A stretch of DNA of 64,000 bases from Stromatinia cepivora (Eukaryota > Ascomycota > Leotiomycetes > Helotiales > Sclerotiniaceae): positions 150,206 through 214,205 of the forward strand of contig RCTD01000041.1 of NCBI GenBank assembly GCA_014898415.1. Direction: 5' to 3'. Within the stretch, counting starts at the first letter, position 1, and each line of letters begins with the position of its first letter. A model generated the notes under the pieces. It saw only the letters and a program-made list of their open reading frames with translations. It did not search any database and had not been told where the DNA came from. Positions 9,911-23,224 of this stretch are shown here, in pieces. The translations under genes and the position numbers were made by a program.

Positions 9911-12900
9911 CTAATTATTATTCCTAGGATTTTTTTGGTGATCATTACCGATGGTGATCCATTTCGATAGGGGGATAATAACTCAATTAAAAAAGTCATT
10001 ATTTGGTCACTATTCTTTTATATTTCAATTTTGAGTTTTTTGAAAATCTGAAAAAAGAATTCAATAGAGATTCAATTGAATTATAATTATTCGAAATCTA
10101 ATTGAAATTATCTTTTAAATTGATTGATTTATATAAATTATATTAAAATTTGATTTTGATAAGGTTAAAGAAAAGTTAGGAAAATAAGAAAATAAGAATC
10201 CTAAAAAGAAGGAATTTGGTCATTATTTTTCTATATTTCAATTTTGAGTTTTTTGAAAATCTGAAAAAAGAATTCAATAGAAATTCAATTGAATTATATT
10301 TATTCGAAATCTGATTGAAATTATTTTTTATATTGATCGATTATTATTAATTTGAATTAATATATTTGAAAGGTTTAATAAAAGTATTGATATTTTTAAT
10401 ATAAAAATTTGGACTTTTTTAAAATAGGGTATCAATTATATTAAAAAAAATTGATTTTGAATTTCAATTTATTAAATCAATTATAAATCAAAAAAGAGAT
10501 ATTCAAAAAAGAAGAAAAAATATATTTCAGAATTCTGAAATCAGGATATTTTTTATAGTGTTTTAAAAATTGAAAAATATTGAAATTGAAAATCGATGAT
10601 ATATATATATATATTGATATAAATATATTTTGTTGTTCAAATAGAATAATATAGATTTGATTATATTGATATTTAAGTATTAATGGTTTTGAGTATTATT
10701 AATATTGATTTAAATGAAATTATTCTGATATATAATGTGATATAATGAATTATATTATTCGTAATATAGATCAAGATTGCTTTATTATTTCAATTAAGAT
10801 TGAAATTATAATAATTCTTTATATAATATTTAATTTAAATAGTATTTTGTATTTAGATTTAAAATATTAGTTGATTATTTGTTATATTAATCAATAATAT
10901 ATTCTATTTGATAAATTCTTTGAATCAAGATCATTTTATTAATTTCAATTTAAAATTCAATATCATTATAATAATGATTTCAATTTAAAATTCAATATCA
11001 TTATAATAACGATCTCAATTTATATATATCAAATAAATTCTTATTCAAATTGAAATCTTTTCTTTTTTAAAATTATATTCTATATTCAATTATCTTCAAA
11101 TCTTTCAAATCCTTCAAAATCTTTCAAATCCTATATTATATTATTCTTTTGAATCAATATTATTAAAAATAACTAATTATCAAATCTTTCTTTCCCCTTT
11201 CAATTCTTTTGAATTTGATACTAATAAATTATTTAATGATTTTCGAAACTCTAAGGATTTCAAAGCCAAATTAGCTTTTCAAGAAATTAATAAAATATCA
11301 TTTCTTTTTTATTATTCAATATTTCAATTTATTCTTTGTAATATCTATCAAATTTATATTCAAAATTTTAAAAATCATTTGTAAAATAAATATCTTTTCG
11401 ATTTAACCTTTATTTATAAAAAAAAAATAATTCAAAAAGCTTATAATATATATAATTCTTTAAGTATTGAATCAATTGATCAAAATCTTCATTTAATTCA
11501 TTTATTCAAAACTAAATTCTCTTTAATTCTTTTCCTTGAATTATTTATCAAATCTTTATTTCAATATTCTCTTTACAATATAATAAAATCTAATTTAAAA
11601 AATTTTAAAAAATATATCAATTCTAATCATAAAAATCTTTTTTTGGATTTGTATCTCAATCTTATTCAAAATATTTCGGGATAAGAATTATTATTAAATC
11701 ATTTCTTTTTTAAAGTTCGAATAAAGGAAAAACATTATTTTAATAAAAATTCTAATTTGATTCAAAATAATATTATTAAAATAAATAATGATTTATCATT
11801 ATCTTCTTCTTTCAATTTGAATTTAATTAAAAAGAATTAAAAGAATAATTTTAATTTTAAATTGAAGAATATCGAAAAAAAGATTGATTTTATTAAAATT
11901 GATAAAGAAAATCTTATTCCATTTCAAAAACATATTAAATATATCGAATATATTCAAAAATTTGATATTAAAGATTTGAAATTGTATTCTCATTTTTATA
12001 TTGTTTTCCTAAATCATATAATCCAATTTGTTTTTAAAATAATTCTTTTTAATTTAGAAATCTTATTATATTTGAATTTAGAAAAAGTAATGTTTTTGAA
12101 TAAATCTTATTTAAATATTCTGAATAGTTTTAAAAAAGATAAAATCAAAAAAAAAGATTTCAAATCCCTTTATAATTTCAATAATTATAATAAATATTTT
12201 GCTTTTTTTAAAACCTTTTTTAATTTCATTTTATATATCTTTCATTTTCATTTTACAAAATTCTATTTTGATTTTAAAGATTTAAAAACTAAAATAAAGG
12301 ATTTATTTAAAAAAATTATTTTTTTTAATGAAATTTTAGATTCTAAAAAGACTTTAGAATTTATTATCAAAAATAACAAAAAGTTCTTTATTAAAAAAGC
12401 AAATAAAATTAAATTTAATAATTTGAAATCAAATCAAAAAGATAATGATTTAATTACTTTTGAAAATTCAAGTGATTCTAAGGAATCTAATTCAAATAAT
12501 TTAAATGATTTAAATGAATTAAACGAATTAAATAATTTTGATAATTCGAATGATTTAAATAGATCATTTAATTCATCTAATTTATTTAAATCATTTAAAT
12601 CATCTGAATTAGATTCATTAGGATTGAATTCTAATTCTATTATTGAAAATTTTATTGAAATTAATAATTCAAATAATAAATCATTGATTGAAATAAAAGA
12701 TTTAATTTTGGATATTATAATTATTTGTTTTAAACAGAAAATTGATTTAAATATCTTTGATAATTCTATTAATTATTTCTTCATTTATTAATCTATTCGA
12801 AATAATAATTTTATTAAAGATACTTTTCAATTATTCTAATATTATTCCCAATTTATTTATTATAATCAATTATATATTATTGAATATTCTATTCGATAAT

Positions 12901-13715
12901 TGATTCTTCTTTTTTTTTATAATCTGAATTCGATTTTAGTTCGATTTATATTTAATTATTTTCAGAATTATAACCAAAATGCTTTAATCGAAATTCTTTT
13001 ATATTGTAATTATATTTTTAAAATAAATAAAGAATTATTTAATGAAAGTTCTATTATTATTAATTCTAATTATATAAATATACTTTGTTATAAAGATATT
13101 ATTATTAATATAAATAATTTAAAGAAGTTATTTAAATCGATTTTAGATTTTATTTATTCTTTCTTTAATAAATCAATTTTATTGAATATTGATTTAGAAG
13201 AATTTTTATATATTAAATTAAAAGATTTTAATAAATTCAAAAATTGTAAAGATAAAACTTCTTTTAAATCCTTTAAAGATTTTTATTCAAATGTTAAATC
13301 AAATAATGAATTTTTAATCAATAAAGTAATTAAAATTGAAAGATTATGAAATCAATTTTTTATAATTTCGAATAATAATTTGAAATTGAATAAATCGAAT
13401 TATAAGGATTATTTGAAGAATATTTTAAAATTCAAAAAGATACTTTTATTATTAATTTATTTAATTAATGATTTATTTTTAAGAGGTATTGAATTATATA
13501 TATTAAGATATCAAAATTTGAATAAAGATTAGAGAAAATTATTTTTAGATATTGATAATTCTTTATTTATTATTAATATTTTTATTGATAAATCAAGATC
13601 TTATATAAAATTCTATATTTTTAAATTTAAATATCTTTTTATATCAATTTTTAATATTCTATTAAAATATATTATTTGTATTGATCCTTTTATAAAAACT
13701 TTAAATATCATTAAT
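9911..13715 (+). repeat. Subtelomeric TLH-associated repeat, copy 1
   Basis: 9911 to about 11328 matches 61644 to about 63074 in the same orientation, starting at TATTATTCCTAGGATTTTTT in both. Copy 1 is the more RIP-mutated at its start. It continues further than copy 2 (to 13715), where Copia A copy 1 interrupts it. It includes about 1.2 kb of noncoding leader and then the decayed reading frame described separately. Confidence 0.85.
11170..13715 (+). pseudogene. Decayed N-terminal half of a telomere-linked helicase-like protein
   Basis: One reading frame (codons starting at multiples of 3) runs from about 11170 to 13715 with only scattered stops, mostly TAA as expected from RIP of CAA. It includes the open stretches 11862-12791 and 12900-13349. 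The composition is distorted to Lys/Asn/Ile/Phe/Leu. Near 13461 the frame reads NDLFLRGIELYILRYQN and then a RKLFLDIDNSLFIINI stretch. This resembles the RGTELLSLRY-type segment that I recall upstream of the RecQ-like helicase domain in large subtelomeric fungal proteins. Helicase motifs would lie after 13715 and are absent from the window. The family assignment is an inference from this motif and the subtelomeric position; that it is one broken large protein is well supported by the frame. Confidence 0.5.
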
Positions 13716-13881
13716 TGTTAACTTTTGGTGCAGGAAGTAGTAGTATTGTTGACTATATAGGTTGAATTAAGGATCTATTATTCTAGTAGGAGTAGAATTG
13801 AGATTATTCCCAAATATGATCTGTATATCAATGTAATCATATAATTTCAATTCTAATTTTATAATGGTTTTATTTTCAATA
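13716..13881 (-). repeat. Copia A copy 1, 3' LTR
   Basis: A 166-bp LTR. The outer left part (TGTTAACTTTTGGTGCAGGA) is pristine; the inner right end has decayed (TTTCAATA where other copies have TTTCCAACA). Confidence 0.9.
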
Positions 13882-15536
13882 CTCCTTTATTGAGGATATC
13901 CTATTCGATTCTCTTAGACTATTAATCCTAACATTTTCTTGAACCTTTCGAAAACAATTTTTGCATAAGATTTCGTTATTCCATTGATAATTATATTATA
14001 TATATTAATATAATTAATAACGATTTTCTTCTTTTTTATTAAATCTCTAATAAAATAATAATTAATATTTATATATTTGAATTGTTTATATAAACATAAA
14101 TTCTTAGTTAAAGTTAAAATACTTTGATTGTTATTAAATATTTAAACTATATTTCTGTTCTTTTCAATATAATTTGATTTGAATAGATCTTTAAATACTT
14201 GTATAATTCATTTCCCTTGTTTGATAAACATTATTATTGTAATATATTCTGATTCTGTATTAGAGGTAATCATAGATATTTGTTTCTTGTTAGTTTATAA
14301 TATAGAGTTTTTATAGAATATTACAATTCCTTTTGAAACATTTTTCTGGTTATGTTTATTATTAATCCAATCTATATCTGTATATACTTTTATTATATTA
14401 TTAGATATATTATATTCTTTATAAATATCAGATTATATTCTTTTTAATCCGAATTATAACTTTTATTTGATTATTGATTATAGATATTATATTAGATTCT
14501 TCAAAACTATAATATAATGTTTTGCTGATTTTATTATAAATTATAAAAATCTTTTAATTGAGAATATTATATCTGATCGAATATATATTATTAAATAGAT
14601 TATACTTTTTATTCGTTATTGATATTTGTTTATATTTATTAATTCATCGTTGTTGATTGTTAATTAAAGATAAGTATAATCCATTATTAGTAGTTTCTTA
14701 GTTTGATGTTATTTATATATAATATTATATTTAATTAATATAATATTAAGATATTCTTTTTGATTTATAATTAATATATATATTTTTTTATCGCGAATAA
14801 TCTTAACATTTAGAATCTTATTAATCTCCTTTAAATTCTTGATATTAAAACAGATTGATAGTTTTTTATTGAATCAAATGATTTGTAATGATATATATAA
14901 TATAATAATAATATTGTTGATATATATCAATAATATTATATTATAATCTTTGGATATATATAAATATAGATCTATCAAACTTTATATAAAGTTTATATTT
15001 AAAAGTTCTTTTTTTAATAGTAAACTTTAATTCCTTTTAGTTTGTTTCAAATTATATAAACTTTGTAAGATTTATAATATATATTCCTTTTCGATTTTGA
15101 TATTTTGGGGTAATTCGAAATAAATCTTTTTCTTCAAATATAATTCAGTAAAGGTGTTTTTGATATCGAAATATAAGTATTCCAAATTTTCTTTTGTAAT
15201 AATAACTAAAAATAATCTGAATATATTAAGTTTTATTATTAATATAAATATTTCATTATAATTTTTTTTTAATATTTAATTGAATTTTTGAATCATTAAT
15301 TTTGTTTTGAATTATTCTATTTTGTTATCCTTTATTTTAATTATAAATATCTATTTCATTGAAATTAAATTGTTTCTTTTAAAAAGTATATATTCTTTTC
15401 AAATATTATTTTGAATCAAAAATATAATTTCCTTTTGAATAACTTCCTTTCATTTTTCAGAGTATTTTCAATTCGATATTATTTCCTTATAAGTTCTTAA
15501 TATTTTGATTTTTAGAATTTCTTTAATTGGATATAC
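13716..15536 (-). mobile_element. Copia A copy 1, segment 1 (3' LTR and end of pol)
   Basis: The LTR at 13716-13881 begins TGTTAACTTTTGGTG. It is followed by RIP-mutated Copia RNase H/RT sequence on the minus strand. Copy 2 interrupts it at 15536; the sequence resumes at 21020, then again at 58497 after element B. The three pieces add to about 5.5 kb, the length of copies 2-4. Confidence 0.9.
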
Positions 15537-17170
15537 TGTTAACTTTTGGTGCAGGAAATAGTAGTATTATTGACTATATAGGTTGAACTAAGGATCGATA
15601 ATTCTAGTAGAAGTAGAATTGAAATTATCCCCAAATATAATCTATACACCATTATAATCTCATAATTTCAATTCTAATTTTATAATAACCTTATTTCCAA
15701 CACTCCCCTATTAAGAATATTCTATTCAATCTTTTTAGATTATTAATCCTAACATTTTCTTGAACCTTTCGAAAGCAATCTTTATATAAAACTTTATCAT
15801 TCCATCGACAATTATATCGTATATATTGATATAATTAGTAACGATTTTTTTTTTTCTATTAAATCTCTAATAAAATAATAATTAATATTTATATATTTAA
15901 ATTGTTTATATAAATATAGATTCTTAATTAAAACTAAAACGCCTTAATTATCATTAAACATTTAAACCATATCTCTATTCTTTTCAATATAACTTGATCT
16001 AAATAAATCTTTGAATATTTATACAATCTATCTTCTTTGTTTAATGAATATTACCATTACAATATATTCTGATTTTATATTAAAGATAATTATAAACATT
16101 TGTTTTTTGTTAATCTATAATATAAAGCTTCTGTAGAATATCACAACTCCCTCTGAAACATTTTTCCGATCATATTTGTCATTAATCCAATCTATATCTA
16201 TATATACCTTTATTGTATTATTAAATATATTACATTTTTTACAAATATCAGATTATACTCCTTTTGACCTAAACTATAGCTTCTGTTTGATTATTGATTG
16301 TAGATATCATATTAGATTCTTTAAAGCTATAATATAATGTTTTATTGGTTTTGCTATAAATTATGAAAATCTTTTAATTGAGAATATTATATCTGATCGA
16401 ATATATACTATTAAATAAATTATACTTCCTATTTGTTATTGATATTTATTCACATCTACCAATTCATTATCATCGATTATTAATTGAAGATAAATATAAT
16501 CCATTATTAACAATTTCTTGATTTGATATTATTTATATATAATATTATATTTAGTTAATATAACATTGAAATATTCTTTTTGATTTATAATTAATATATA
16601 TACTTTTTTATTACAAATGATTTTAACATTTAGAATCTTATTAATCTTTTCTAAATTCTTGATATTAAAACAAACCAATAACTTTTTATCGAATCAAATG
16701 ATTTATAATAATATACATAATACAATAACAATATCGTCGATATATACTAATAATATTATATTATAATCTTTAAATATATACAAATATAAATCTACCAAAC
16801 TTTATACAAAACCTATACCTAAAAGTTCTTTTTTCAATAATAAACTCCAATCCCTTCCAATTTGCTTCAAATTATATAAACTTTGTAAAACTTATAATAT
16901 ATATCCCTTTTTGACTTTGATACTTTGAAATAATTCGAAATAAATCTCTTCCTTCAAATACAATTCAATAAAAGTATTTTTGATATCGAAATATAAATAT
17001 TCCAAATTTTCCTTTACAACAATAACTAAAAATAATCTAAATATATCTAACTTCATTATTGATACAAATATTTCGTTATAATCCTTTCCTAATATCTAAT
17101 TGAACCCTTAAACTATTAATCTTATCTTGAATCATTCTACTTTGTTATTCTTGATCTTAATTATAAATAC

Positions 17171-17395
17171 TTATTTCATCGAAATTAGATTACTTCCTTT
17201 AAAAAATATATATTTTTCCCAAATACCATTTTGAATCAAAGATATAATTTCCTCTTGAATGACTTCCTTCCATTTTTCAGAATATTCTCGATCTGATATT
17301 ATTTTTTTATAAGTTCTTAGTATTTTGATTCCCAGAACTTCTCCAGCCGGATATACTATATTTTCTATATTATCTATATCTATAAATGAAATCAT
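17171..17395 (-). pseudogene. Copia reverse transcriptase, N-terminal part (copy 2)
   Basis: A 74-residue open stretch on the minus strand: ISDREYSEKWKEVIQEEIIS, then LIQNGIWEKYIFFKGSNLIS and MK. This is the conserved opening of Copia reverse transcriptase (WKEAM..E...L..N.TWELV.LPKG...I..KW) with RIP substitutions. Stops close it on both sides, so it is a remnant inside the element's gag-pol frame. The same stretch occurs, more decayed, in copies 1, 3 and 4. Confidence 0.8.
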
Positions 17396-19963
17396 AAAAT
17401 CTGAAACAATCTTATCTTTAATATAAGGATCTATTTTATAAATAATTAAAATTATAATTATAATATATTCTATATTTTCTTAAGTTTTGACCTATATAGA
17501 TATTATAATCAACATCCTTATAATCTTACTTTCCTATTTTTCTTCAGAATCTTATTTTATATCTCTTTTCCGTTTTTATATTAAATATCTTAGAAATTCA
17601 TCTTCAAGATCCATTTCATCCTTTTACTCAATCTCAAATGATTATAAATTTACTTCGCTTTTTAATTCTATTGAAATAAATTTATCAACAAAATTTAAAA
17701 CAATCTTAAATTTTGTTTCTAATACAGATTCAAAATTTGCAGAAATTGATTTTTGGATTGGACCCTTTAAAATAATAGATTCGATATCTGAAATATCCTT
17801 AAAAAAAGATTCTTGATTTATCTTCTAGATATTACCATCTTTATCTTTATTATATATTAATATTGATATATCTAATTTATTTGATTTCAATTCGATAATT
17901 AGAGTATTTGATATAATCACTAAATTCAATATAATATCTACTAAAGAGAATATTTAAAACAAAAGTGATACAGGTATTGCATTTGATATTGAAAATAAAG
18001 GAAATGCCTTATTTACTACTAATCTATCACAAGATTTTCGATCTGGCTTTATATTCTTTATTCTTTATGGACCTGATTCACAATTTCTTAATTTAAGATC
18101 CAAATCTCTTCTTCGATGAGATTCATTTATAATTACTCTATTTAATCGAAATATATAATCTAATTCTAAAGAATACATTTTGATATATTTATTTATAATT
18201 TTTGAATATCCTAAGAATATATCGATTCTCGAAATATTCCACAACTTATCATATCTTTATCCTTTCGGAATAATCTTGGGATTAATATAAATATAATATT
18301 TGTTTTTTCAAATTTTATATATCTTTATATTTGATATTATATTTATAAAAGTTTCTATAAAGGATTGATTTATTCTATTTATATCAGGATTAATATTAAT
18401 ATGATTTTTAATATAAATATTATATTTTATAATTTCGTTCCAAAATTCTAATAATAATCTAATTTCTTTTAGTATTATTTTTATATTTACTTTTACAATC
18501 CTTATATTCTATTCTGTAGATTTGTTTTGATATGAAAAGGTAATTATTATAATTTCGGATTATATATTTGATAATTATTTATAAATAACTTGTAAGAATT
18601 TCAATATGTTATTAATCCTGATTATAATAATTTTTTCTTTAATAATTAAATCCATTTCCTTTTTCCAAGTTTTTAATATTTGAATTGTATTATCTTTTTA
18701 TTTAAATAGTATAATCCAATTTATTTTTATATAATTATCAATAATCAATATAAAATAACAATTCCCTCAAATCGATTTTGGAAATAATTCTATAATATCA
18801 AAATATATAAATTCGAGTTTTTTTAATTTATATAAATTCAATTACTTTGGAATATAATTGATCATTTTGATAAGTATATATACTTTGTAGATATTTAATT
18901 TAGTTGAGATCTTTATTGATTTGATTATATTAAATATCTTGTATAGATTCTTGATTTTATCTAAACCTAAATAATTAAATTTTCGATATTATAACAGATA
19001 TTTCTCTTTCTTTTTAAATATTAATTCATTATCGATATCTTTAATATTATCGATTATTTCTGAAAAAAAGCCTTTTTCTTGATTATTTTGATATATATTA
19101 AAACAAAAAACTATATCCTTATATTTTTTAGTTATATATAAAATCATATATATTCTATTTTATATTCTAATATAGATGATTTTCTTATTATCCTTTTTGA
19201 AATATATATAATAAGAATTGAATTCCTTTTACAATCTTATTTCACAGATCCTTTTTTCTAACAATAAGTTTACTTTTAGTTTTAATATATATAATATATT
19301 TGAAAATAGTATCTTAAAATTATTTTTATATATTATATCTATTAAATCCTAATAGCAATAATACATCATTCCTCTATCAACCTTTATCCTTCGTTTAATA
19401 ATAAATTCTATTAATCCGAATAATAAAGATTAATCAAATATATATAAAAAAATATTTATATCGATATACCATTTACTAGGAAAAGCCTTACTAATAGTTT
19501 CCTTTATCAAATTACAATCTTCCTTTATTATATCCTTAATATCAGAATTTGATTTAAAAATATTGTTAATAGAATATATTTAATCTTTTTTATTAAAATA
19601 AACCTTCTTTAAATTCAATAATCCTCTTCTTTTTTAATAACAAAAATAACTACAAAAGAGTTTACTAGTTTACATTAAATACAGATAATCTTATATATAA
19701 TAATTTTCCCTTTGATATAGATCATAAATATTATTTAGGATCTCGAAATCTGATTTTTGATATCAAAAAGTATACCTAAATCCTTTTACAATTTGTATTA
19801 ATTCTGATCCATTCTTAAAACAAAGTTTCTTAATCTATAAATACTTGATTTTATTGTTAATATTAAAACTGATTTGGATATCCAATATATCCATTATTTC
19901 TTAATAATCGATTGAAAAACTATATATTAAAACCAAAAACAAAATAGTATCTTAATATACTAA

Positions 19964-20254
19964 TCAATAACTTTTATCTACAACTCCTAATTTCCTTTTA
20001 TATTTTTTCAATTTATCCCAAACTTCGATAATGATTATATCGAAATAGATATTGAATTGGAATTTGAAATTCTGAATCATCATTATATATATATTAATTA
20101 TAATTACATTGATTCTAATATATTTTGATTTAAAGTATCTCCAAAATATATATACTATTGAATATTCGTTAATAAAGACTTTATCATCATTATTGAATAT
20201 TATACAAATATATAATAATATATTCGCTTCGTTCTTTAAATATTCCAATTTCAA
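19964..20254 (-). pseudogene. Copia A gag remnant (copy 2)
   Basis: A 96-residue minus-strand stretch (LEYLKNEANILLYICIIFNN ... IEVWDKLKKYKRKLGVVDKS) shared with 48395-48976 and 60624-60914. In all copies it lies just inside the 5' LTR, where Copia gag is expected, and it resembles the helical UBN2-type gag core. It is stop-interrupted and cannot make a full capsid protein. Confidence 0.65.
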
Positions 20255-20853
20255 CTCGATATTATAATATATACGATTATTGATCTTATAAACAAATACT
20301 ATATTGAATTCTACAATCTATATATATTCGTTTAATATTTGATTAATTATATAAAACCATCCTTTCCCTTTCAATTATATCTTCGTTTATCTGAACCATT
20401 GCTTATAGTTATTTTGATCGAACTTCGAAGAATTGTTTAATTCTAACATTATAAAAATTTCTTGCTGTTTAATAAATATCGAAGATAATCTTCAGATTTT
20501 TAAAACGATCTTAAAAAAAAAAAATGTACAGCAAATAGATTCAGAATAATAAAGAAATATAAAAATAAAACAATAAGAAAATTCATAAAATCGTATTATA
20601 ATATATTTTCTTGTAATTATACAAACTTGCTTTTCGCCTCTACTATAATTCTGTATCGACACTATACAGACTACTCTCCACTCTGGCCTATAATGTTGTA
20701 AATTATAAACTGTATTATTATATTTCAATTCTGCTTTGATAACACTATATAAAAACTCTGATTTTCATTCTATTTCACCCTTACTAACTATACTAATCCT
20801 TTCTCGATTTGCTTTACTTTCTAATCATTACTATACAACCGAATCTTATAATC

Positions 20854-21019
20854 TATTAACTTTTAATACAAAAAGTAATAGTATTATTGATTATATAAAT
20901 TAAACTAAAGATCGATAATTCTAATAGGAATAGAATTGAAGTTATCCCCAAATATGATCTGTGCACCATTATGGTCTCGTGACCTCAATTCTAATCCTAT
21001 GATGGCCTCATTTCCAACA
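20854..21019 (-). repeat. Copia A copy 2, 5' LTR
   Basis: A 166-bp LTR. The outer (right) ~80 bp are unmutated, ending GGCCTCATTTCCAACA; the inner end is RIP-mutated (TATTAACTTTTAATACAAAA). Confidence 0.9.
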
Positions 21020-21539
21020 TATACTATATTTTCTATATTATCTATATTTATTAATAAAATTATAAAATCTAAAACAATCTTATTTTTAATATAAAGATTT
21101 ATTTTGTAAATAATTAAGATTATAATTATAATATATTCTATACTTTCTTGAATTTTGGTTTATATAAATATCGTAATCAATATTTTTATAATTTTGTTTT
21201 TTTATTCTTTTTCAGAATTTTATTCTATATCTCTTTTCCGTTTTTGTATTAAATATCTTGAAAGTTCGTTTTCAAAATCTATTATATCCTTTTATTCGAT
21301 TTTAGATAATTATAGATTTATTTCGTTTTCTGATTTTATTGAAATAGATTTATTAACAAAATTTAAAATAATCTTAAATTTTGTTTTCAATATAGATTCA
21401 GGATTTGTAAAAATTGATTTTTGGATTAGAATCTTTGGAATGATAGATTCGATATCTGAAATATCCTTGAAAAAAGATTCTTGATTTGTTTTTTGGATAT
21501 TATTATTTTTATTTTTATTGTATATTGATATTGATATAT
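21020..21539 (-). mobile_element. Copia A copy 1, segment 2
   Basis: It continues exactly where copy 1 stopped at 15536, matching copy 2 from about 17345 onward. It ends at 21539, where element B begins; the B target duplication TATAT is 21535-21539. Confidence 0.88.
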
Positions 21540-21848
21540 TATCACGGGATAGTATGATTACAGAGCACTTTCAGGGATCGGGGAATAGATGGTATACATG
21601 ATTGGTAGAGTAAAAGAATTGAATGATTTGCCCTTGATTATATGAATCAAGAGTTGTATATATAGAACAAATAAGTGATTATTTAATCGATATACATCTT
21701 AATTAGATTAGATTTTTGTTTATTAGGATATCAGGATCATTTTATCAATTGATAGATTGATAAGGATTAGTAGATCCTTTATTCCAATTGGAAAATATAC
21801 GCTTTGATCCTTTATAAGATATAAAGGATCATAGGGCTTTTTGTGATA
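21540..21848 (-). repeat. Element B, left LTR
   Basis: 309 bp. The outer left end is nearly intact (TATCACGGGATAGTATGATT); the inner right end is mutated (TTTTTGTGATA against TTTCCGTGACA in the other LTR). Confidence 0.9.
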
Positions 21849-22904
21849 CATTCCTTAAATCGAAAGGCGATTTGAAACAAATGGAAAAGTATAGAAAGTA
21901 GTAATTTATATGATTTGTAAATGAATATATGAAACGATTATAAATAGATATCAATAAAAGAATGGTATAATGTATAAATCTGAAATGATTTTGGTATTCT
22001 TGAAATAAAGAAGAATTTGATTGTATATAAATTGTAAATTTCTTTTGATCTTTGGTTTGCTATTTACAATATTTTTCGAAATCAAGATTTTGAACAATAA
22101 AAAGAAAGTTTTTTATCGGGAGAATATAAATGAATGATCGATCTTGTAGTATAGCAATTGAGAATATATGTGGTTGTTAGACTATAATATATTGATTGCG
22201 ATAGCAAAGTAAAATGAATGAATTTTTAAAGGTATATGGATTTTCTTTTTGCATTTTCGTTTTTGTCTTAATCAAATTTTTATTGATTATTATTATACCT
22301 AAGATTTTGGGGTTTAAAAAGGCTAAGCAAGTGAATTTCAATTGTGTTAGGCAAACAATGATTGAGAAGAAAGCTTTAAAAAAGTCGAATACGAAAAAAG
22401 ATTCCAGTACTCCTTTAAAGAATTAATAAATCAAATAAAGAGAATTAATGAGTTCAATATAAATAACAAATCAAGATATCGATTTCTAGGAGTATAATTT
22501 AATTAAATCTATTCCTAGAATGATATATAATTATTTATTTCAAAAACCATTTTCCTTTATCGAAGGAATTATTATTTGTTATAATCAATTACCTGTTATA
22601 GGTTTAAATAGTAATTTGAAGATAAATTTTGTTCTTAAATTTTATTGTATAATTGAAAGGTTTTATTAATCCTGTATTTGTAGTTATCGAAATAAGGGTT
22701 ATTCGATAAAGGAAAGAAAAAAGGGAATATTTCTTTATTTGATAATGATAATCTATTCGATTTTTCGATACTGGGTTTTTCGGATAATGAATTAGATAAA
22801 AAAGAGAAAGAAAAAAGGTTGTTGAAAATTATTGGTTCTTTAATCAAAATAAAAGATAAAGGGAGTTATAAAGAAAAAAATGATCATTTATATATTCGAT
22901 ATAT
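21849..22904 (+). other. Element B left internal region, plus-strand ORF fragments
   Basis: This is not Copia pol. On the plus strand it holds an ORF at 22214-22426 (70 aa; hydrophobic segment FCIFVFVLIKFLLIIIIPKI followed by a basic tail). It also holds a decayed frame before 22904 with FDFSILGFSDNELDKKEKEK that seems to resume after the gypsy C insertion at about 34305. No family was recognised. Confidence 0.4.
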
Positions 22905-23197
22905 TGTGAGAAAGTTGGGATATCAAGGCCTAATACGTAGCTAGTTCGTAGTCATATGGTCACATAACTCTTTGTAATTAGATATAAGAGAGGGCTCTGC
23001 TTTTTTTTCCTTGAAAAAAATCAATTGTTTTTTCTACTAATCTTTTTATACCCTATTTATATATAATCTAAATTATTATCTAAACCTATTAGTTTTATTA
23101 TTTGAAATCTCTACAATATAATCTGATTAGTTCCAATTCCCATTTCCCTTTGTAGTGTATTATCGGGATGTATATATTTCGATCTACCTTTTTCATA
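22905..23197 (+). repeat. Gypsy C 5' LTR
   Basis: 293 bp. The outer left part is intact (TGTGAGAAAGTTGGGATATC); the inner right part is mutated (TTTTTCATA against CTCTTTCACA). Confidence 0.9.
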
Positions 23198-23198
23198 A

Positions 23199-23224
23199 TA
23201 GTGATCTATATAGGGATTCGAATT
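23199..23224 (+). promoter_or_regulatory. Gypsy C primer-binding site candidate
   Basis: One base after the 5' LTR stands TAG (RIP form of TGG). After an AT-rich stretch comes GGGATTCGAA, the complement of a tRNA T-arm. Complementarity to a tRNA 3' end would therefore reach into the T-loop. The spacing is one base off ideal. Confidence 0.4.

Larger units (their letters stand above)
15537..21019 (-). mobile_element. Copia A copy 2, complete but RIP-mutated
   Basis: LTRs 15537-15702 and 20854-21019 (166 bp each) with a TSD TATAC at 15532-15536 and 21020-21024. The total is 5483 bp. The element reads on the minus strand: gag near 20350-19960, zinc-knuckle remnant near 19750, integrase near 18890-18690, RT start near 17395-17171 (EKWKEVIQEEIISLIQNGIW), RNase H toward 15703. 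Next to the 5' LTR, on the minus strand, is a GATTATAAGATTCGG binding site (see findings). All frames carry many stops. Confidence 0.92.
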
